Of a stretch of 64,000 bases of DNA, positions 29,373-38,311 are shown piece after piece. How positions within the stretch are numbered: the stretch's first letter is position 1; every line of letters starts with the position of its first letter. Origin of the DNA: Spirosomataceae bacterium TFI 002 (lineage in GTDB: Bacteria > Bacteroidota > Bacteroidia > Cytophagales > Spirosomataceae); assembly GCA_900230115.1 (NCBI GenBank), contig LT907983.1, forward strand, positions 496,001 through 560,000. Direction: 5' to 3'. A program made the translations under genes and the position numbers. Below the pieces are notes generated by a model. The model ran no database searches. It was not told the origin of the DNA and worked only from the letters and a program-made list of their open reading frames with translations.

Positions 29373-31456
29373 TATAGTTGTACTGCTTTTTCTTCTTCAC
29401 GTAGCTGAATAGCTTTGTTCAAAAGTGATTTCGCATCGTTCAAGTAACTTTTAGCAAATTCAAACGTAGGTTCGTTGTTTTTTAGTTGAAGGATCAACTG
29501 ATCCACGTTTTCTCCAAACTTAGAACCAAAATGCTCTCTAAAGTCATCTATAATTTTATTCTGAGTATTACACTTGATATCACTTGAAAGCAAAAGTGCC
29601 TTTGCAGCATTCACCATTGCGGCATAGGAAAAGTAAATAGAATCGCTATACTTATTCTTCCCCAATGCTTCTTCAGCATTATCAGCTTTCTCTTCCGCCT
29701 CTAAAAACAACGTCCCTACTAAATCAACTAAGACTCCAGCACACTCCCCTACTCCAATAGCAGTAGCGAAACTTTCATCCCTACCCCAGTCTACAAAGTC
29801 TGTTGGAATTAGCGTTTCTAAATCGGTAAGTGGTTTTAATATTTCGTAAAAATACGCTTTGCCAAATCGATCATAATAATCATTAAAGTACTCCCCATCT
29901 TGCCCATTTTCATTGAAATCATTTAGCACAATTCTTAGCACATCAGGACCTCTTTTAGAAGGGACTTTAATAACCTTATCAGCCGCTCTTCCAATCCCAT
30001 TTCCCTGTGTACCTCCACCCAAAAGCACTTGAAGTGCAGGCAAAACACGCTTATCCGGAGCTTTCATGCTACTTCCATGGAAGCCAATATTTGCCATTCC
30101 GTGTTGACCACAAGAATTCATACAACCTGATATCTTGATGTACAAATTGTTGTTTTTGATCAATTCAGGAAACTCATTGTCAATAACTTTTTCAAATACG
30201 GTAGTAATATGAGTAGAATCTGAGATTGCTAGATTACAAGTATCTGTCCCTGGACAAGCCGTAATGTTGGCAATACTATTTGCACCCGCAGCACCTAAAC
30301 CATGCTTAAGCAATACATTATATACATAAGCAAGGTTTGCTTGAGGAACATATCTCAAAAACATCCCTTGATTGATAGTTACTCTAATGTCATCTCCAAC
30401 ATAACCTTTGAGAGCGTCTATAAGTGATCTAGATACTTTGGTAGAAATATTTCCCAATGGCACTCGTATAAAAACGCCATAAAAATCTTGTTGTTTTTGG
30501 ACTAAAAGGTTGGTCGCTTTCCAAGTTTCAAAAGCATCAATATCTTCAACAACTTCGTCACTTGCAATTAATGTTGGTAACTCAACTTGCTCTGTAAATG
30601 AAGTATCTACCCAATATTCTTTATGACTCAATGCTAACTCCTCTTGAGCAACTAAGTCCATGAAATTATCAAAGCCTACTTTATCTAGCAAGTATTTCAT
30701 TCTTGCTTTATTTCTTGAATTACGCTCTCCGAATCTATCAAATACCCTTAAAACCTTCTCTGCAAATGGAATCAATAGCTCCTCAGGCAAGAATTCATAG
30801 GCCACATCTGCCATACGCGGCTGAGCACCTAAACCTCCACCAACCATGACTTTAAAGCCTTTTTTGCCATCTTTTATCTTTGAGATCATTCCCAAGTCAT
30901 GCATGTAAGAAAGAGCAGTATCTTCATCCGTATTAGAAAAAGAGAATTTCATCTTTCGTCCCATTTCTTGACAAATAGGATTACGTAGGAAAAATTCAAA
31001 CATCGCGTGAGCGTATGGAGTCACATCAAATAACTCATCAGCATCAACACCAGCGGAAACCGACGCAGTTATATTTCTAACAGTATTTCCACAAGCCTCT
31101 CTCATGGTAACATTGTCTCGCTCTAATTCAGACCAAAGCTCTGGTGTGCGGTCAAGACTCACGTAATGGATTTGAATATCCTGACGGGTTGTAAAATGCA
31201 GGTTTCCTGTTGAGTATTCATCCGAGACAGCACAAATTCTCTCCCATTGCTTAAATGTCATTTTACCATATGGCAATTTGATTCGTACCATTTGTACTCC
31301 TGGTTGTCTCTGCCCATAAACCCCTCTGGCAAGTCTAAGACTCCTGAACTTATCATCGTCTATTTTGCCTTCGTGGTGCAATCTGATCTTTTTTTCGAGA
31401 TCAATGATGTCTTTTTGTACTACCGGATTTTCTAATTCTGTCCTGAAACTCTGCAT
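29372..31456 (-). CDS. Siroheme nitrite/sulfite reductase with C-terminal HEPN-like domain
   Basis: Six-electron reduction of sulfite to sulfide (context favours sulfite over nitrite). Residues 1 to about 555 form the duplicated ferredoxin-type reductase, with GNLHFTTRQDIQIH and siroheme/4Fe-4S ligands C401, C407 (CPGTDTC) and C445, C449 (GCMNSCGQHG). From about 580 to 694 follows an all-helical extension (SIYFSYAAMVNAAKALLL, FREHFG) resembling a HEPN domain, without a clear R-x4-6-H nuclease motif. No cysJ-type flavoprotein is present, so ferredoxin or a similar donor is expected. First gene of the six-gene sulfate operon. Confidence 0.9.
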   Translation of the reverse strand: MQSFRTELENPVVQKDIIDLEKKIRLHHEGKIDDDKFRSLRLARGVYGQRQPGVQMVRIKLPYGKMTFKQWERICAVSDEYSTGNLHFTTRQDIQIHYVSLDRTPELWSELERDNVTMREACGNTVRNITASVSAGVDADELFDVTPYAHAMFEFFLRNPICQEMGRKMKFSFSNTDEDTALSYMHDLGMISKIKDGKKGFKVMVGGGLGAQPRMADVAYEFLPEELLIPFAEKVLRVFDRFGERNSRNKARMKYLLDKVGFDNFMDLVAQEELALSHKEYWVDTSFTEQVELPTLIASDEVVEDIDAFETWKATNLLVQKQQDFYGVFIRVPLGNISTKVSRSLIDALKGYVGDDIRVTINQGMFLRYVPQANLAYVYNVLLKHGLGAAGANSIANITACPGTDTCNLAISDSTHITTVFEKVIDNEFPELIKNNNLYIKISGCMNSCGQHGMANIGFHGSSMKAPDKRVLPALQVLLGGGTQGNGIGRAADKVIKVPSKRGPDVLRIVLNDFNENGQDGEYFNDYYDRFGKAYFYEILKPLTDLETLIPTDFVDWGRDESFATAIGVGECAGVLVDLVGTLFLEAEEKADNAEEALGKNKYSDSIYFSYAAMVNAAKALLLSSDIKCNTQNKIIDDFREHFGSKFGENVDQLILQLKNNEPTFEFAKSYLNDAKSLLNKAIQLREEEKAVQL

Positions 31457-31477
31457 TCAATTGAATAATATTTTTTG

Positions 31478-31485
31478 CAAATATA
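31478..31485 (-). promoter_or_regulatory. -7 box for the sulfate assimilation operon
   Basis: TATATTTG on the minus strand fits TAnnTTTG and lies 21 nt before the sulfite reductase ATG, predicting a leader of about 17 nt. No obvious -33 TTG, operator or riboswitch is visible. Confidence 0.5.
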
Positions 31486-31537
31486 ATAATAGTCTACTTA
31501 ATTGGTAGGCTTTATAGTTTATTTGCTCAAAAAAATT

Positions 31538-32443
31538 CTAAACGTCGCAAATTTCGCCTTGCTGAATGATTTGAGAGTTTGAAAAAACAGCTTGTGCTTC
31601 CTCTAAAAAGAGTTCTAGCGTTTTATATCGTGAAGAAAAATGACCTAACATCAGCTTTTTAACCTTTGCGTCCCTAGCAATTATTGCTGCTTGCTTGGCA
31701 GTGCTATGTTGTGTTTTTGCAGCTCTATCTACTAATTCATTTGTAAAAGTAGATTCATGATAAAGCAAATCAACACCTGTCACTAGCGGTACTAACGTGG
31801 GATTAAAACTAGTATCGGAACAATATGCGAAGCTCTTTCCTTGAGGGCCATTTCTTGTATATTCGCTATTCTTGTAGGTTTTACCGCTCAATTCATCATA
31901 AACATCTTCACCATTTTGAAGCATTTTGAAATAAGGAATTGGAAAGTCAGTCGGCAATAATTCTTTGAGGATCTTACGCTTATGATTCAGTTCTTTAATC
32001 ATATATCCAGCACATGCTACCCTATGTAGTAATGGCAAAGTACGGATAGAAAAATGTCCGTTGTTAAAAACTTCGCTGGAAGTAAGCGTATCAATTGTAT
32101 GAAAACTAAGAGGAAACCCAATTTTCGTTCCCGAAGCTTCAAATTGCAAATTCATTATTTCTTCTAATCCTTGAGGACCAAATATTCGCATTGGCTCTTT
32201 TCTTTGGTTTAAGTTCATACTTGATAACAAACCAATCAATCCAAAATAATGATCACCATGCAAATGGGTTATACAGATCGTACGGATTCTTGTGTGCTTA
32301 ACTTTGTGTGCTAGAAACCGATATTGAGTAGCTTCACCACAATCGATGAGCACATATTCGTTTCCTAGATTTACAAGACAGGCAGATGGATGCCTTTCTA
32401 AATGCGGAGTTGCTGAGCCAATACCAAAAAAAGTTACTTCCAA
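31538..32443 (-). CDS. rnz: Ribonuclease Z
   Basis: Metallo-beta-lactamase-fold endonuclease that trims tRNA 3' ends. The 301-aa protein opens EVTFFGIGSATPHLERHPSA and has the zinc motif THLHGDH (H60, H62, D64, H65), with later ligands in CSDTSFNP and LGHFSSRY. Length matches bacterial RNase Z. The start is TTG; no in-frame ATG is close. It lies 5 nt after the STAS-like gene. Confidence 0.95.
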   Translation of the reverse strand: MEVTFFGIGSATPHLERHPSACLVNLGNEYVLIDCGEATQYRFLAHKVKHTRIRTICITHLHGDHYFGLIGLLSSMNLNQRKEPMRIFGPQGLEEIMNLQFEASGTKIGFPLSFHTIDTLTSSEVFNNGHFSIRTLPLLHRVACAGYMIKELNHKRKILKELLPTDFPIPYFKMLQNGEDVYDELSGKTYKNSEYTRNGPQGKSFAYCSDTSFNPTLVPLVTGVDLLYHESTFTNELVDRAAKTQHSTAKQAAIIARDAKVKKLMLGHFSSRYKTLELFLEEAQAVFSNSQIIQQGEICDV

Positions 32444-32448
32444 TTTAT

Positions 32449-32784
32449 CTATTCTCCTTTTAAAAATTCATTTTCGAGAATATTCATCATAATTGCTTCT
32501 ACTCCTTCATGTTCTGTAGGTAATGCTATTACGTGATTTTTCCCTTTCAATGATGGTGAATTCATGAGTTCCTTCACGCCAACAAAACAAGCTAAACCAT
32601 TACTTGTTTCTAATTCTTTTTCCAAAAATGAAGCCAAGGCATCAATTTCTTGATTTTCATTTTTAACCTCAATCAAAACATTATTAAGTAAACTAGATCG
32701 CAGCGTAGAGGTAATCTCACTACCCAAATCAGCAATGTCGTCCGTTAACTTTATACTTATATATTGTTCCTTTAATTCAATCAT
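32449..32784 (-). CDS. Small STAS-like protein upstream of rnz
   Basis: A 111-aa soluble protein without TM segments. Alternating beta strands and helices (ISIKLTDDIADL, NNVLIEVKN, GLACFVGVKEL, HVIALPTEHEGVEAIM) resemble a STAS/anti-sigma-antagonist fold. The Ser usually phosphorylated in SpoIIAA is not obvious. Such a gene often precedes rnz in Cytophagales, as I recall the families. It overlaps the GT2 gene by 8 nt and sits 5 nt before rnz. Function unknown. Confidence 0.7.
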   Translation of the reverse strand: MIELKEQYISIKLTDDIADLGSEITSTLRSSLLNNVLIEVKNENQEIDALASFLEKELETSNGLACFVGVKELMNSPSLKGKNHVIALPTEHEGVEAIMMNILENEFLKGE

Positions 32785-33625
32785 CGTTTTTAATGTTTTT
32801 CATTTCCCAAATTTTGGCATCAACTAGAAACCTAAACCAAAAACCTTGCAACGTGTGGAACAACAAACCTTGCACACCGTCTCTAAAGCCGCCTTTGATA
32901 ATCATTCTATAAAAGTAAAACGCAAAAACACGCCAGAATAATGGGTAGGAATAATACTTTAATCGCAAGTATCTTCTTTTTTCCATTTCATTCCCGTTTT
33001 TATCGGCTTTAACTTTCTTGCTTTCGTCCAAAAGCTTTATTGCTTCCTTTGCTTCAAGCTCCGCCCACCTATTATGACGCAGGGTAAACTCACCCAAACT
33101 CGAAGTTATGGTATCTTCAATGTCGTTTTTAAGTGTAATTGAAGGACCCTCTATCACAAAATGTTGATCGTACTCTTTGTGTTCACAGTACCCATGCCCT
33201 TTCCTGAAAATTATAGCATGAAAAATTGGATAGTGTCCACCATATTTTACCCATCTTCCAAAAAACATCGTTTTTCTAGAAGCCATGAAACCATTTATTT
33301 CATTCGATATTCCGTTTCTGAATATTTCGGATAATTCGCTAAAAAGCTCATTGGAAGGCCTATGATCAGCATCTAAGTTAAAAATAAACTCATTTCGAAT
33401 TGTTAGATTATCGAAAGCCCAGTTTCTTTGGACCGAATAGTTTACAAACTCGTGTTGATTGAGCTCAACTCCTTCAAACTCAGCAATTATCTCAAGCGTA
33501 TTATCAGTAGAATAGGAATCTACTACAATAATCTGATCAACTTGACCATGAATTGATCTCAGGCATTGCCGTATGTTTTTTTCCTCGTTAAAGGTGAGGA
33601 TAATTGCTGTTATAGGTAATTTCAA
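32777..33625 (-). CDS. Glycosyltransferase family 2
   Basis: GT-A fold inverting glycosyltransferase. From a TTG at 33625 the 282-aa protein starts MKLPITAIILTFNEEKNI, a classic GT2 opening, followed by VDSYSTDNTLEIIAEF and the metal-binding LDADHRPSNE. The C-terminal part resembles LPS core heptosyl/glucosyltransferases of the WaaE/KdtX type (KYGGHYPIFHAIIFRKG). A longer reading from a TTG at 33664 would begin upstream of the likely -7 box (TTAATTTG on minus, 33651-33658), so I prefer the shorter one. It heads the STAS-rnz operon. Confidence 0.87.
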   Translation of the reverse strand: MKLPITAIILTFNEEKNIRQCLRSIHGQVDQIIVVDSYSTDNTLEIIAEFEGVELNQHEFVNYSVQRNWAFDNLTIRNEFIFNLDADHRPSNELFSELSEIFRNGISNEINGFMASRKTMFFGRWVKYGGHYPIFHAIIFRKGHGYCEHKEYDQHFVIEGPSITLKNDIEDTITSSLGEFTLRHNRWAELEAKEAIKLLDESKKVKADKNGNEMEKRRYLRLKYYSYPLFWRVFAFYFYRMIIKGGFRDGVQGLLFHTLQGFWFRFLVDAKIWEMKNIKNDD

Positions 33626-33776
33626 ATTGTCACTTATGCTATTGATTCTGCAAATTAAACACAATGATCTTTCTATGCAGCATTTTGAGAGTAAGTAATT
33701 AACATGATATCACTTCTTTTACAACATTTTTAACTTAATTAATGTGTACTTTCAGCCCTAAATAGTTCAATACAGC

Positions 33777-33784
33777 TAACTTTG
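33777..33784 (+). promoter_or_regulatory. -7 box (TAACTTTG) for the GT4 gene
   Basis: TAACTTTG fits TAnnTTTG and is 24 nt before the TTG start at 33809. It is divergent from the GT2 gene in a 183-nt spacer. Confidence 0.5.
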
Positions 33785-33808
33785 TATCCATTATCTTTTT
33801 GATTTCTA

Positions 33809-34942
33809 TTGAAGATCTTAATCATCCATCCGTATTTTAAAACACACTACAAGGCCATCATTTATTCGAACCTCTCGAATTTGATAGACCTAGATAGAAA
33901 TTACGAACTTAAGGTTTTACAGTTGTTTTTGAATGAAAGTTCTAGGCAAAACATGGAAACCGTGGATTATAATATTCATCAATATCCTTACGAGATCTTA
34001 TTCAAAACAAGTAATGAATCTGTTTCATTTTTCAAAAAGCTAACTGCGATATTCAAATTCATCAAGTCGGAAAACCCTTCCATAATTAATATCACAGGAT
34101 ATTATGATCTGGCAGTGGTTTTACCTTCAATCTGGTTCAGATTAAAAGGAACACCTATAGTAATGTCTATTGATAGCACCTTGAATGACAATTCAGGCAA
34201 TTCTGTATCCAATTTTATCAAAAAATGGATTTTAGGTAAAATGGATGGCTTCTTTAGTTACGGAAAAAAGTCAACCGAACTTATAACTCGATTTGGAGTT
34301 GCTAAGCAAAAGGTCTTGGTGGAAAACAATGCAGTTGATAATGAAAAACTAAATGAGGTATATATTACATACAAAAACTCAGCTACTTTCGTTGAAAAGT
34401 CGAAGTCATTTCCAGCTCAAAACTTTATTTTTGTTGGTAGATTTATTCCAGAGAAAAACTTAAAGGAGCTTATTCGTACTTTTGCGAAATTAGAAACCAA
34501 AAACTGGGGTCTCATATTGGCTGGAACAGGGCCACTGAAAGAAGAATTAATGGCTGAAGCGGCACACTTAAAGAATGTATTTTTTGAAGAACCTTTACCT
34601 TGGTATGAAGTACCTCATTTACTTGCTCATGCAAATGTTTTCGTACTGCCTTCAACCTCAGAGCCATGGGGCTTGGTTGTAAACGAAGCCATGGCATGCG
34701 GAATGCCAGTAATAGTATCTCAAGCCTGTGGCAGTGCACACGATCTTGTTATAGAAGGAATAAATGGCTTTATCTTTGATCCAAACAAAAACGAAGAGCT
34801 CGAATCAAATCTAATGTGGTGTGTTAAAAATGATAACAAATTGCGGAAAATGGGTAAAGAAAGCTTGAAACTTATATCCACATACACACCTTCAATAGTT
34901 GCCAAACAAATGTTTGATGGATTTAAAACTTTGACAAAATGA
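33809..34942 (+). CDS. Glycosyltransferase family 4
   Basis: GT-B fold transferase of 377 aa. The N-terminus MKILIIHPYF is typical; the C-terminal donor domain has FIFVGRFIPEKNLKELI, ILAGTGPL and the EX7E motif in TSEPWGLVVNEAMACGMPV. Starts with TTG at 33809, supported by the -7 box just upstream. It overlaps the next gene, a polymerase-like membrane protein, by 4 nt (ATGA). The pair suggests assembly of a cell-surface glycan, separate from the 9758-17709 locus. Confidence 0.9.
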   Translation: MKILIIHPYFKTHYKAIIYSNLSNLIDLDRNYELKVLQLFLNESSRQNMETVDYNIHQYPYEILFKTSNESVSFFKKLTAIFKFIKSENPSIINITGYYDLAVVLPSIWFRLKGTPIVMSIDSTLNDNSGNSVSNFIKKWILGKMDGFFSYGKKSTELITRFGVAKQKVLVENNAVDNEKLNEVYITYKNSATFVEKSKSFPAQNFIFVGRFIPEKNLKELIRTFAKLETKNWGLILAGTGPLKEELMAEAAHLKNVFFEEPLPWYEVPHLLAHANVFVLPSTSEPWGLVVNEAMACGMPVIVSQACGSAHDLVIEGINGFIFDPNKNEELESNLMWCVKNDNKLRKMGKESLKLISTYTPSIVAKQMFDGFKTLTK

Positions 34943-36294
34943 ACGACTTATTTTCAAGGTTTTCTTCCTACGCAACCACATTTGCAATATCACTGTTCTT
35001 TTTTGGAGCACCAGTAATATACTTTTTCCGCGACGGACTAGGCCTTGCTACAAACAGCATGCTTTTTACTGTTACTTTCATGGTGTTACCCATCTTCTTG
35101 GTCTTCCCACTCAGGAACTACAAATTGCTCTATTTGCCAAATAGATTGACAATGGGTCTAAGTATGCTCTTTTTAGGTTACAGTTTATTTTGCCTGTATT
35201 TCCATGCCATCATGGGAATATTATTTAAGGTTCAAATTTACGAAACCGCGATTATTGGCATCACCATGTATATGTTTTTGCTCTTTTCTATGGTGAGTAT
35301 TAATGAACTCGAAAAGCATTTTCTAAAGCTATGTATTGGCATGAGTTTACTAGGTGCATTTGGACTGCTATACCACGTATATTCTAATCCTTCTTATGTT
35401 TTAGGTATGAGAGCGAGTATTGGATTCGAGGTAAACGGAGAAGAAAACACAGGTAATCCTCATATTTATTCAAAGGGTGCTTTTTTGGGCTTAGTAGCAA
35501 GCTTAGTAATGCTAAAACACAACCCAAACCAGATTAGAAAACTGTATTTGTACTTTGCCGCATTTATATTCTTTGTCGTTATTGTTCTAACTCAAGCAAT
35601 GTCAACAGTTTTGGCAACGGGAATCTTTGGGTTATTATTTTTCTTTTTCAACTTTAGAAATATAAAAAATGGAACAATCAGGTTTCTTAAAAAACCCATT
35701 GCCTGGCTACTTATCCTTATTTTCACCATCCAAGTAGGCATTTTTTACAAAAAGTATGAGAAGTTTATTGGAATTGGATATTCATACATTGAATTTAGAG
35801 TTGGTAAGATTTTAAGGTCATTTAACCCTTCAGAGGAGCTGACTTTTAAAACCAATACAGCAATTGCTGATGAGTCTGCTGATATGCGACTCCATTTATT
35901 AGAAGTTGTGTACGAGCAAATGGTTGAAAATTTTGATGAAGGTGATTACATGGCCCTCATATTTGGAAATGGATACCAAGACCTCTATGTGGATGTACCA
36001 GTAATAGAAGCCTTCAATTCTTTAGGGCTTGTTGGATTTGTATTAATTCTTACCTTGCTGTTTCAGCTCACAAGATTTAGTGTCAGGGAAATGAGAAATC
36101 CACAAACAGCCACAACGGAGTTCATAGCATATGCATATTTATACTTTTTGGTACTATGCTTTACAAATGGCCTTATTATTGACTACAATAGATGGGGTTT
36201 CTTTGTTTTAGTTTGCAGATTTTTACCATTAAATATATTGCAATACAAAAGAACAAAACATTCGCCACCAGTGAATGAGCCACAATTGGCTTAA
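34939..36294 (+). CDS. O-antigen ligase/polymerase-like membrane protein
   Basis: A 451-aa protein with about 11 TM segments and one long periplasmic loop (about 275-345). The loop ends in LIFGNGYQDLYVDVPVIEAFNSLGLVGFVL, the usual pattern of the Wzy/WaaL family (GxG, then a coordinating loop before the next TM). Likely joins lipid-linked glycan units or attaches them to an acceptor. Which of the two reactions cannot be told from sequence. Cotranscribed with the preceding GT4. Confidence 0.75.
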   Translation: MNDLFSRFSSYATTFAISLFFFGAPVIYFFRDGLGLATNSMLFTVTFMVLPIFLVFPLRNYKLLYLPNRLTMGLSMLFLGYSLFCLYFHAIMGILFKVQIYETAIIGITMYMFLLFSMVSINELEKHFLKLCIGMSLLGAFGLLYHVYSNPSYVLGMRASIGFEVNGEENTGNPHIYSKGAFLGLVASLVMLKHNPNQIRKLYLYFAAFIFFVVIVLTQAMSTVLATGIFGLLFFFFNFRNIKNGTIRFLKKPIAWLLILIFTIQVGIFYKKYEKFIGIGYSYIEFRVGKILRSFNPSEELTFKTNTAIADESADMRLHLLEVVYEQMVENFDEGDYMALIFGNGYQDLYVDVPVIEAFNSLGLVGFVLILTLLFQLTRFSVREMRNPQTATTEFIAYAYLYFLVLCFTNGLIIDYNRWGFFVLVCRFLPLNILQYKRTKHSPPVNEPQLA

Positions 36295-36337
36295 ATTACA
36301 ATTAAGTCCTTATATTTAGAACGTAAAATAAGACCCT

Positions 36338-38281
36338 ATGCCTAAGACAAAAAACGAAGAACCATCCTTTAAGAACGTAGAACCACATAGCTTGTTTACT
36401 GATTTTGACATTGGCTTGTTTAAATCGGGGAAACATTATAGACTTTACGAAAAAATGGGTTCTCACGTTTTGAGTAAAGACGATGTTTCAGGAACATATT
36501 TTGCTGTTTGGGCTCCAAATGCTACAGAAGTAAACGTGTTTGGAGATTTTAACGGATGGAATAAAGGTAGCCATCAGTTAATGCCACGCTGGGATCAATC
36601 TGGAATTTGGGAAGGCTGGATTCCAAATCTTGGGAACGGAGAGGTTTACAAATATTTTATAAAATCTAATACAGGCGAAGAACTCGAAAAGGGAGATCCA
36701 TTTGCCCTCAGATGGGAGGTTCCACCTAAGACTGCAAGTATTATCTGGGATACATACTATGAGTGGCAAGATAAAGACTGGATGGAAACCCGAAAGAATA
36801 AAAATTCTTTAATGGCTCCCATGTCGGTTTATGAAGTTCACTTAGGCTCATGGAAACGTGACCCTTCTGATAATGATCGCCGACTTACATATAGAGAAAT
36901 TGCAAGGGATTTGGTTCCTTATGTGAAGGAAATGGGATTTACGCATGTGGAGTTTATGCCAATCATGCAGCACCCTTACGAACCGAGCTGGGGCTATCAA
37001 ATCACGGGTTATTTTGCTGCAAATAGTGCACAAGGAAATCCACAAGACCTCATGTACCTCATAGAGGAATTGCACAAAAATGACATTGGCGTTTTACTTG
37101 ATTGGGTACCGTCACACTTTCCAAATGATGCCCATGGTATTTATAGATTTGATGGTACGCCACTGTACGAACATCAAGACCCAAGAGAAGGTTACCATCC
37201 TGACTGGAAAAGCTACATTTTCAACTATGGTCGCTACGAAGTAAGGTCTTTCCTTATTTCTAATGCTATGTTTTGGTTGGATCGCTTCCACTCAGACGGA
37301 CTAAGAGTGGACGCAGTTGCCTCAATGCTTTACAGAGATTACTCGAGAAATGAAGGAGAATGGATTCCTAATATTTATGGAGGAAGAGAAAACCTTGAAG
37401 TGATTTCGCTTTTCAAAGAAATTAACGAAGAGATCTACAAAACCTTCCCAGATACCCAAACCATTGCTGAGGAATCAACTGCATTTCCAGGAGTTTCAAG
37501 ACCTGTTTATACTGGAGGACTTGGATTTGGTATGAAATGGATGATGGGATGGATGAATGACACTATCAGGTACTTCGAAAGGGACAGCATGTATCGTAAG
37601 TTTCACCAAAATGAAATTACATTTAGTACTGTTTATGCTTTCTCAGAAAACTTTATGCTTCCTCTGTCACATGATGAGGTAGTGTACGGCAAAAACTCAC
37701 TCCTGAATAAAATGCCCGGAGATGAATGGCAAAAATTTGCAAACCTCCGATTGCTTTTTGCTTATATGTATACACATCCAGGCACAAAACTCATTTTTAT
37801 GGGAGGTGAATTTGGACAAAAGAAAGAATGGAATTTCAAGTTTAGTTTAGATTGGCATAACCTAGAGGAGCCACTTCATATAGGTATGAAAGAAACAGTG
37901 AAAGCACTCAATGCAACTTATAAGGCTGAAGGTGCAATGTTTGATAAGCAATTCGACCCAGAAGGTTTCCAATGGCTAGATACCACTGATACTGAAAATA
38001 CTGTACTTTACTATAAGCGTAGTGGCTTTATTCCAGAAGAAGATATTTATGTTGCTCTCAATTTAACCCCCGTACCACGAGAAAACTACGACTTAGGAGT
38101 TCCTTCTAAGGGTAATTATGTCGAAATTTTCAACAGTGACAAAACAGAGTTTGGTGGATCAGGAATTACAAACATCTCATGTACAAGTAAGCCGAAAGAG
38201 CTTCATGGCATGAAAAATGCAATTTCAGTGAGTTTACCACCACTTTCAGCTGTAATATTTCGTTTAGAAAAAACGTTGTAA
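36338..38281 (+). CDS. glgB: 1,4-alpha-glucan branching enzyme
   Basis: Forms alpha-1,6 branches in glycogen-like polymers. The 647-aa GH13 protein has an N-terminal CBM48 module (about 35-130, YFAVWAPNATEVNVFGDFNGW). The catalytic barrel has the nucleophile Asp325 in DGLRVDAVASML, acid/base Glu378 in IAEESTAFP and the stabilising Asp in LSHDEVVYGK. A C-terminal beta domain follows. No other glg genes are adjacent. It follows the polymerase-like gene by 43 nt. Confidence 0.95.
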   Translation: MPKTKNEEPSFKNVEPHSLFTDFDIGLFKSGKHYRLYEKMGSHVLSKDDVSGTYFAVWAPNATEVNVFGDFNGWNKGSHQLMPRWDQSGIWEGWIPNLGNGEVYKYFIKSNTGEELEKGDPFALRWEVPPKTASIIWDTYYEWQDKDWMETRKNKNSLMAPMSVYEVHLGSWKRDPSDNDRRLTYREIARDLVPYVKEMGFTHVEFMPIMQHPYEPSWGYQITGYFAANSAQGNPQDLMYLIEELHKNDIGVLLDWVPSHFPNDAHGIYRFDGTPLYEHQDPREGYHPDWKSYIFNYGRYEVRSFLISNAMFWLDRFHSDGLRVDAVASMLYRDYSRNEGEWIPNIYGGRENLEVISLFKEINEEIYKTFPDTQTIAEESTAFPGVSRPVYTGGLGFGMKWMMGWMNDTIRYFERDSMYRKFHQNEITFSTVYAFSENFMLPLSHDEVVYGKNSLLNKMPGDEWQKFANLRLLFAYMYTHPGTKLIFMGGEFGQKKEWNFKFSLDWHNLEEPLHIGMKETVKALNATYKAEGAMFDKQFDPEGFQWLDTTDTENTVLYYKRSGFIPEEDIYVALNLTPVPRENYDLGVPSKGNYVEIFNSDKTEFGGSGITNISCTSKPKELHGMKNAISVSLPPLSAVIFRLEKTL

Positions 38282-38311
38282 ACAAAACCAAAGATTCAGT
38301 TCTTCACATCA

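Noticed and set aside
31457-31537. Riboswitch (SAM or similar) upstream of the sulfate operon
   Set aside because: Only about 20 nt lie between the -7 box and the start codon, too little for a riboswitch, and no conserved stem is visible.
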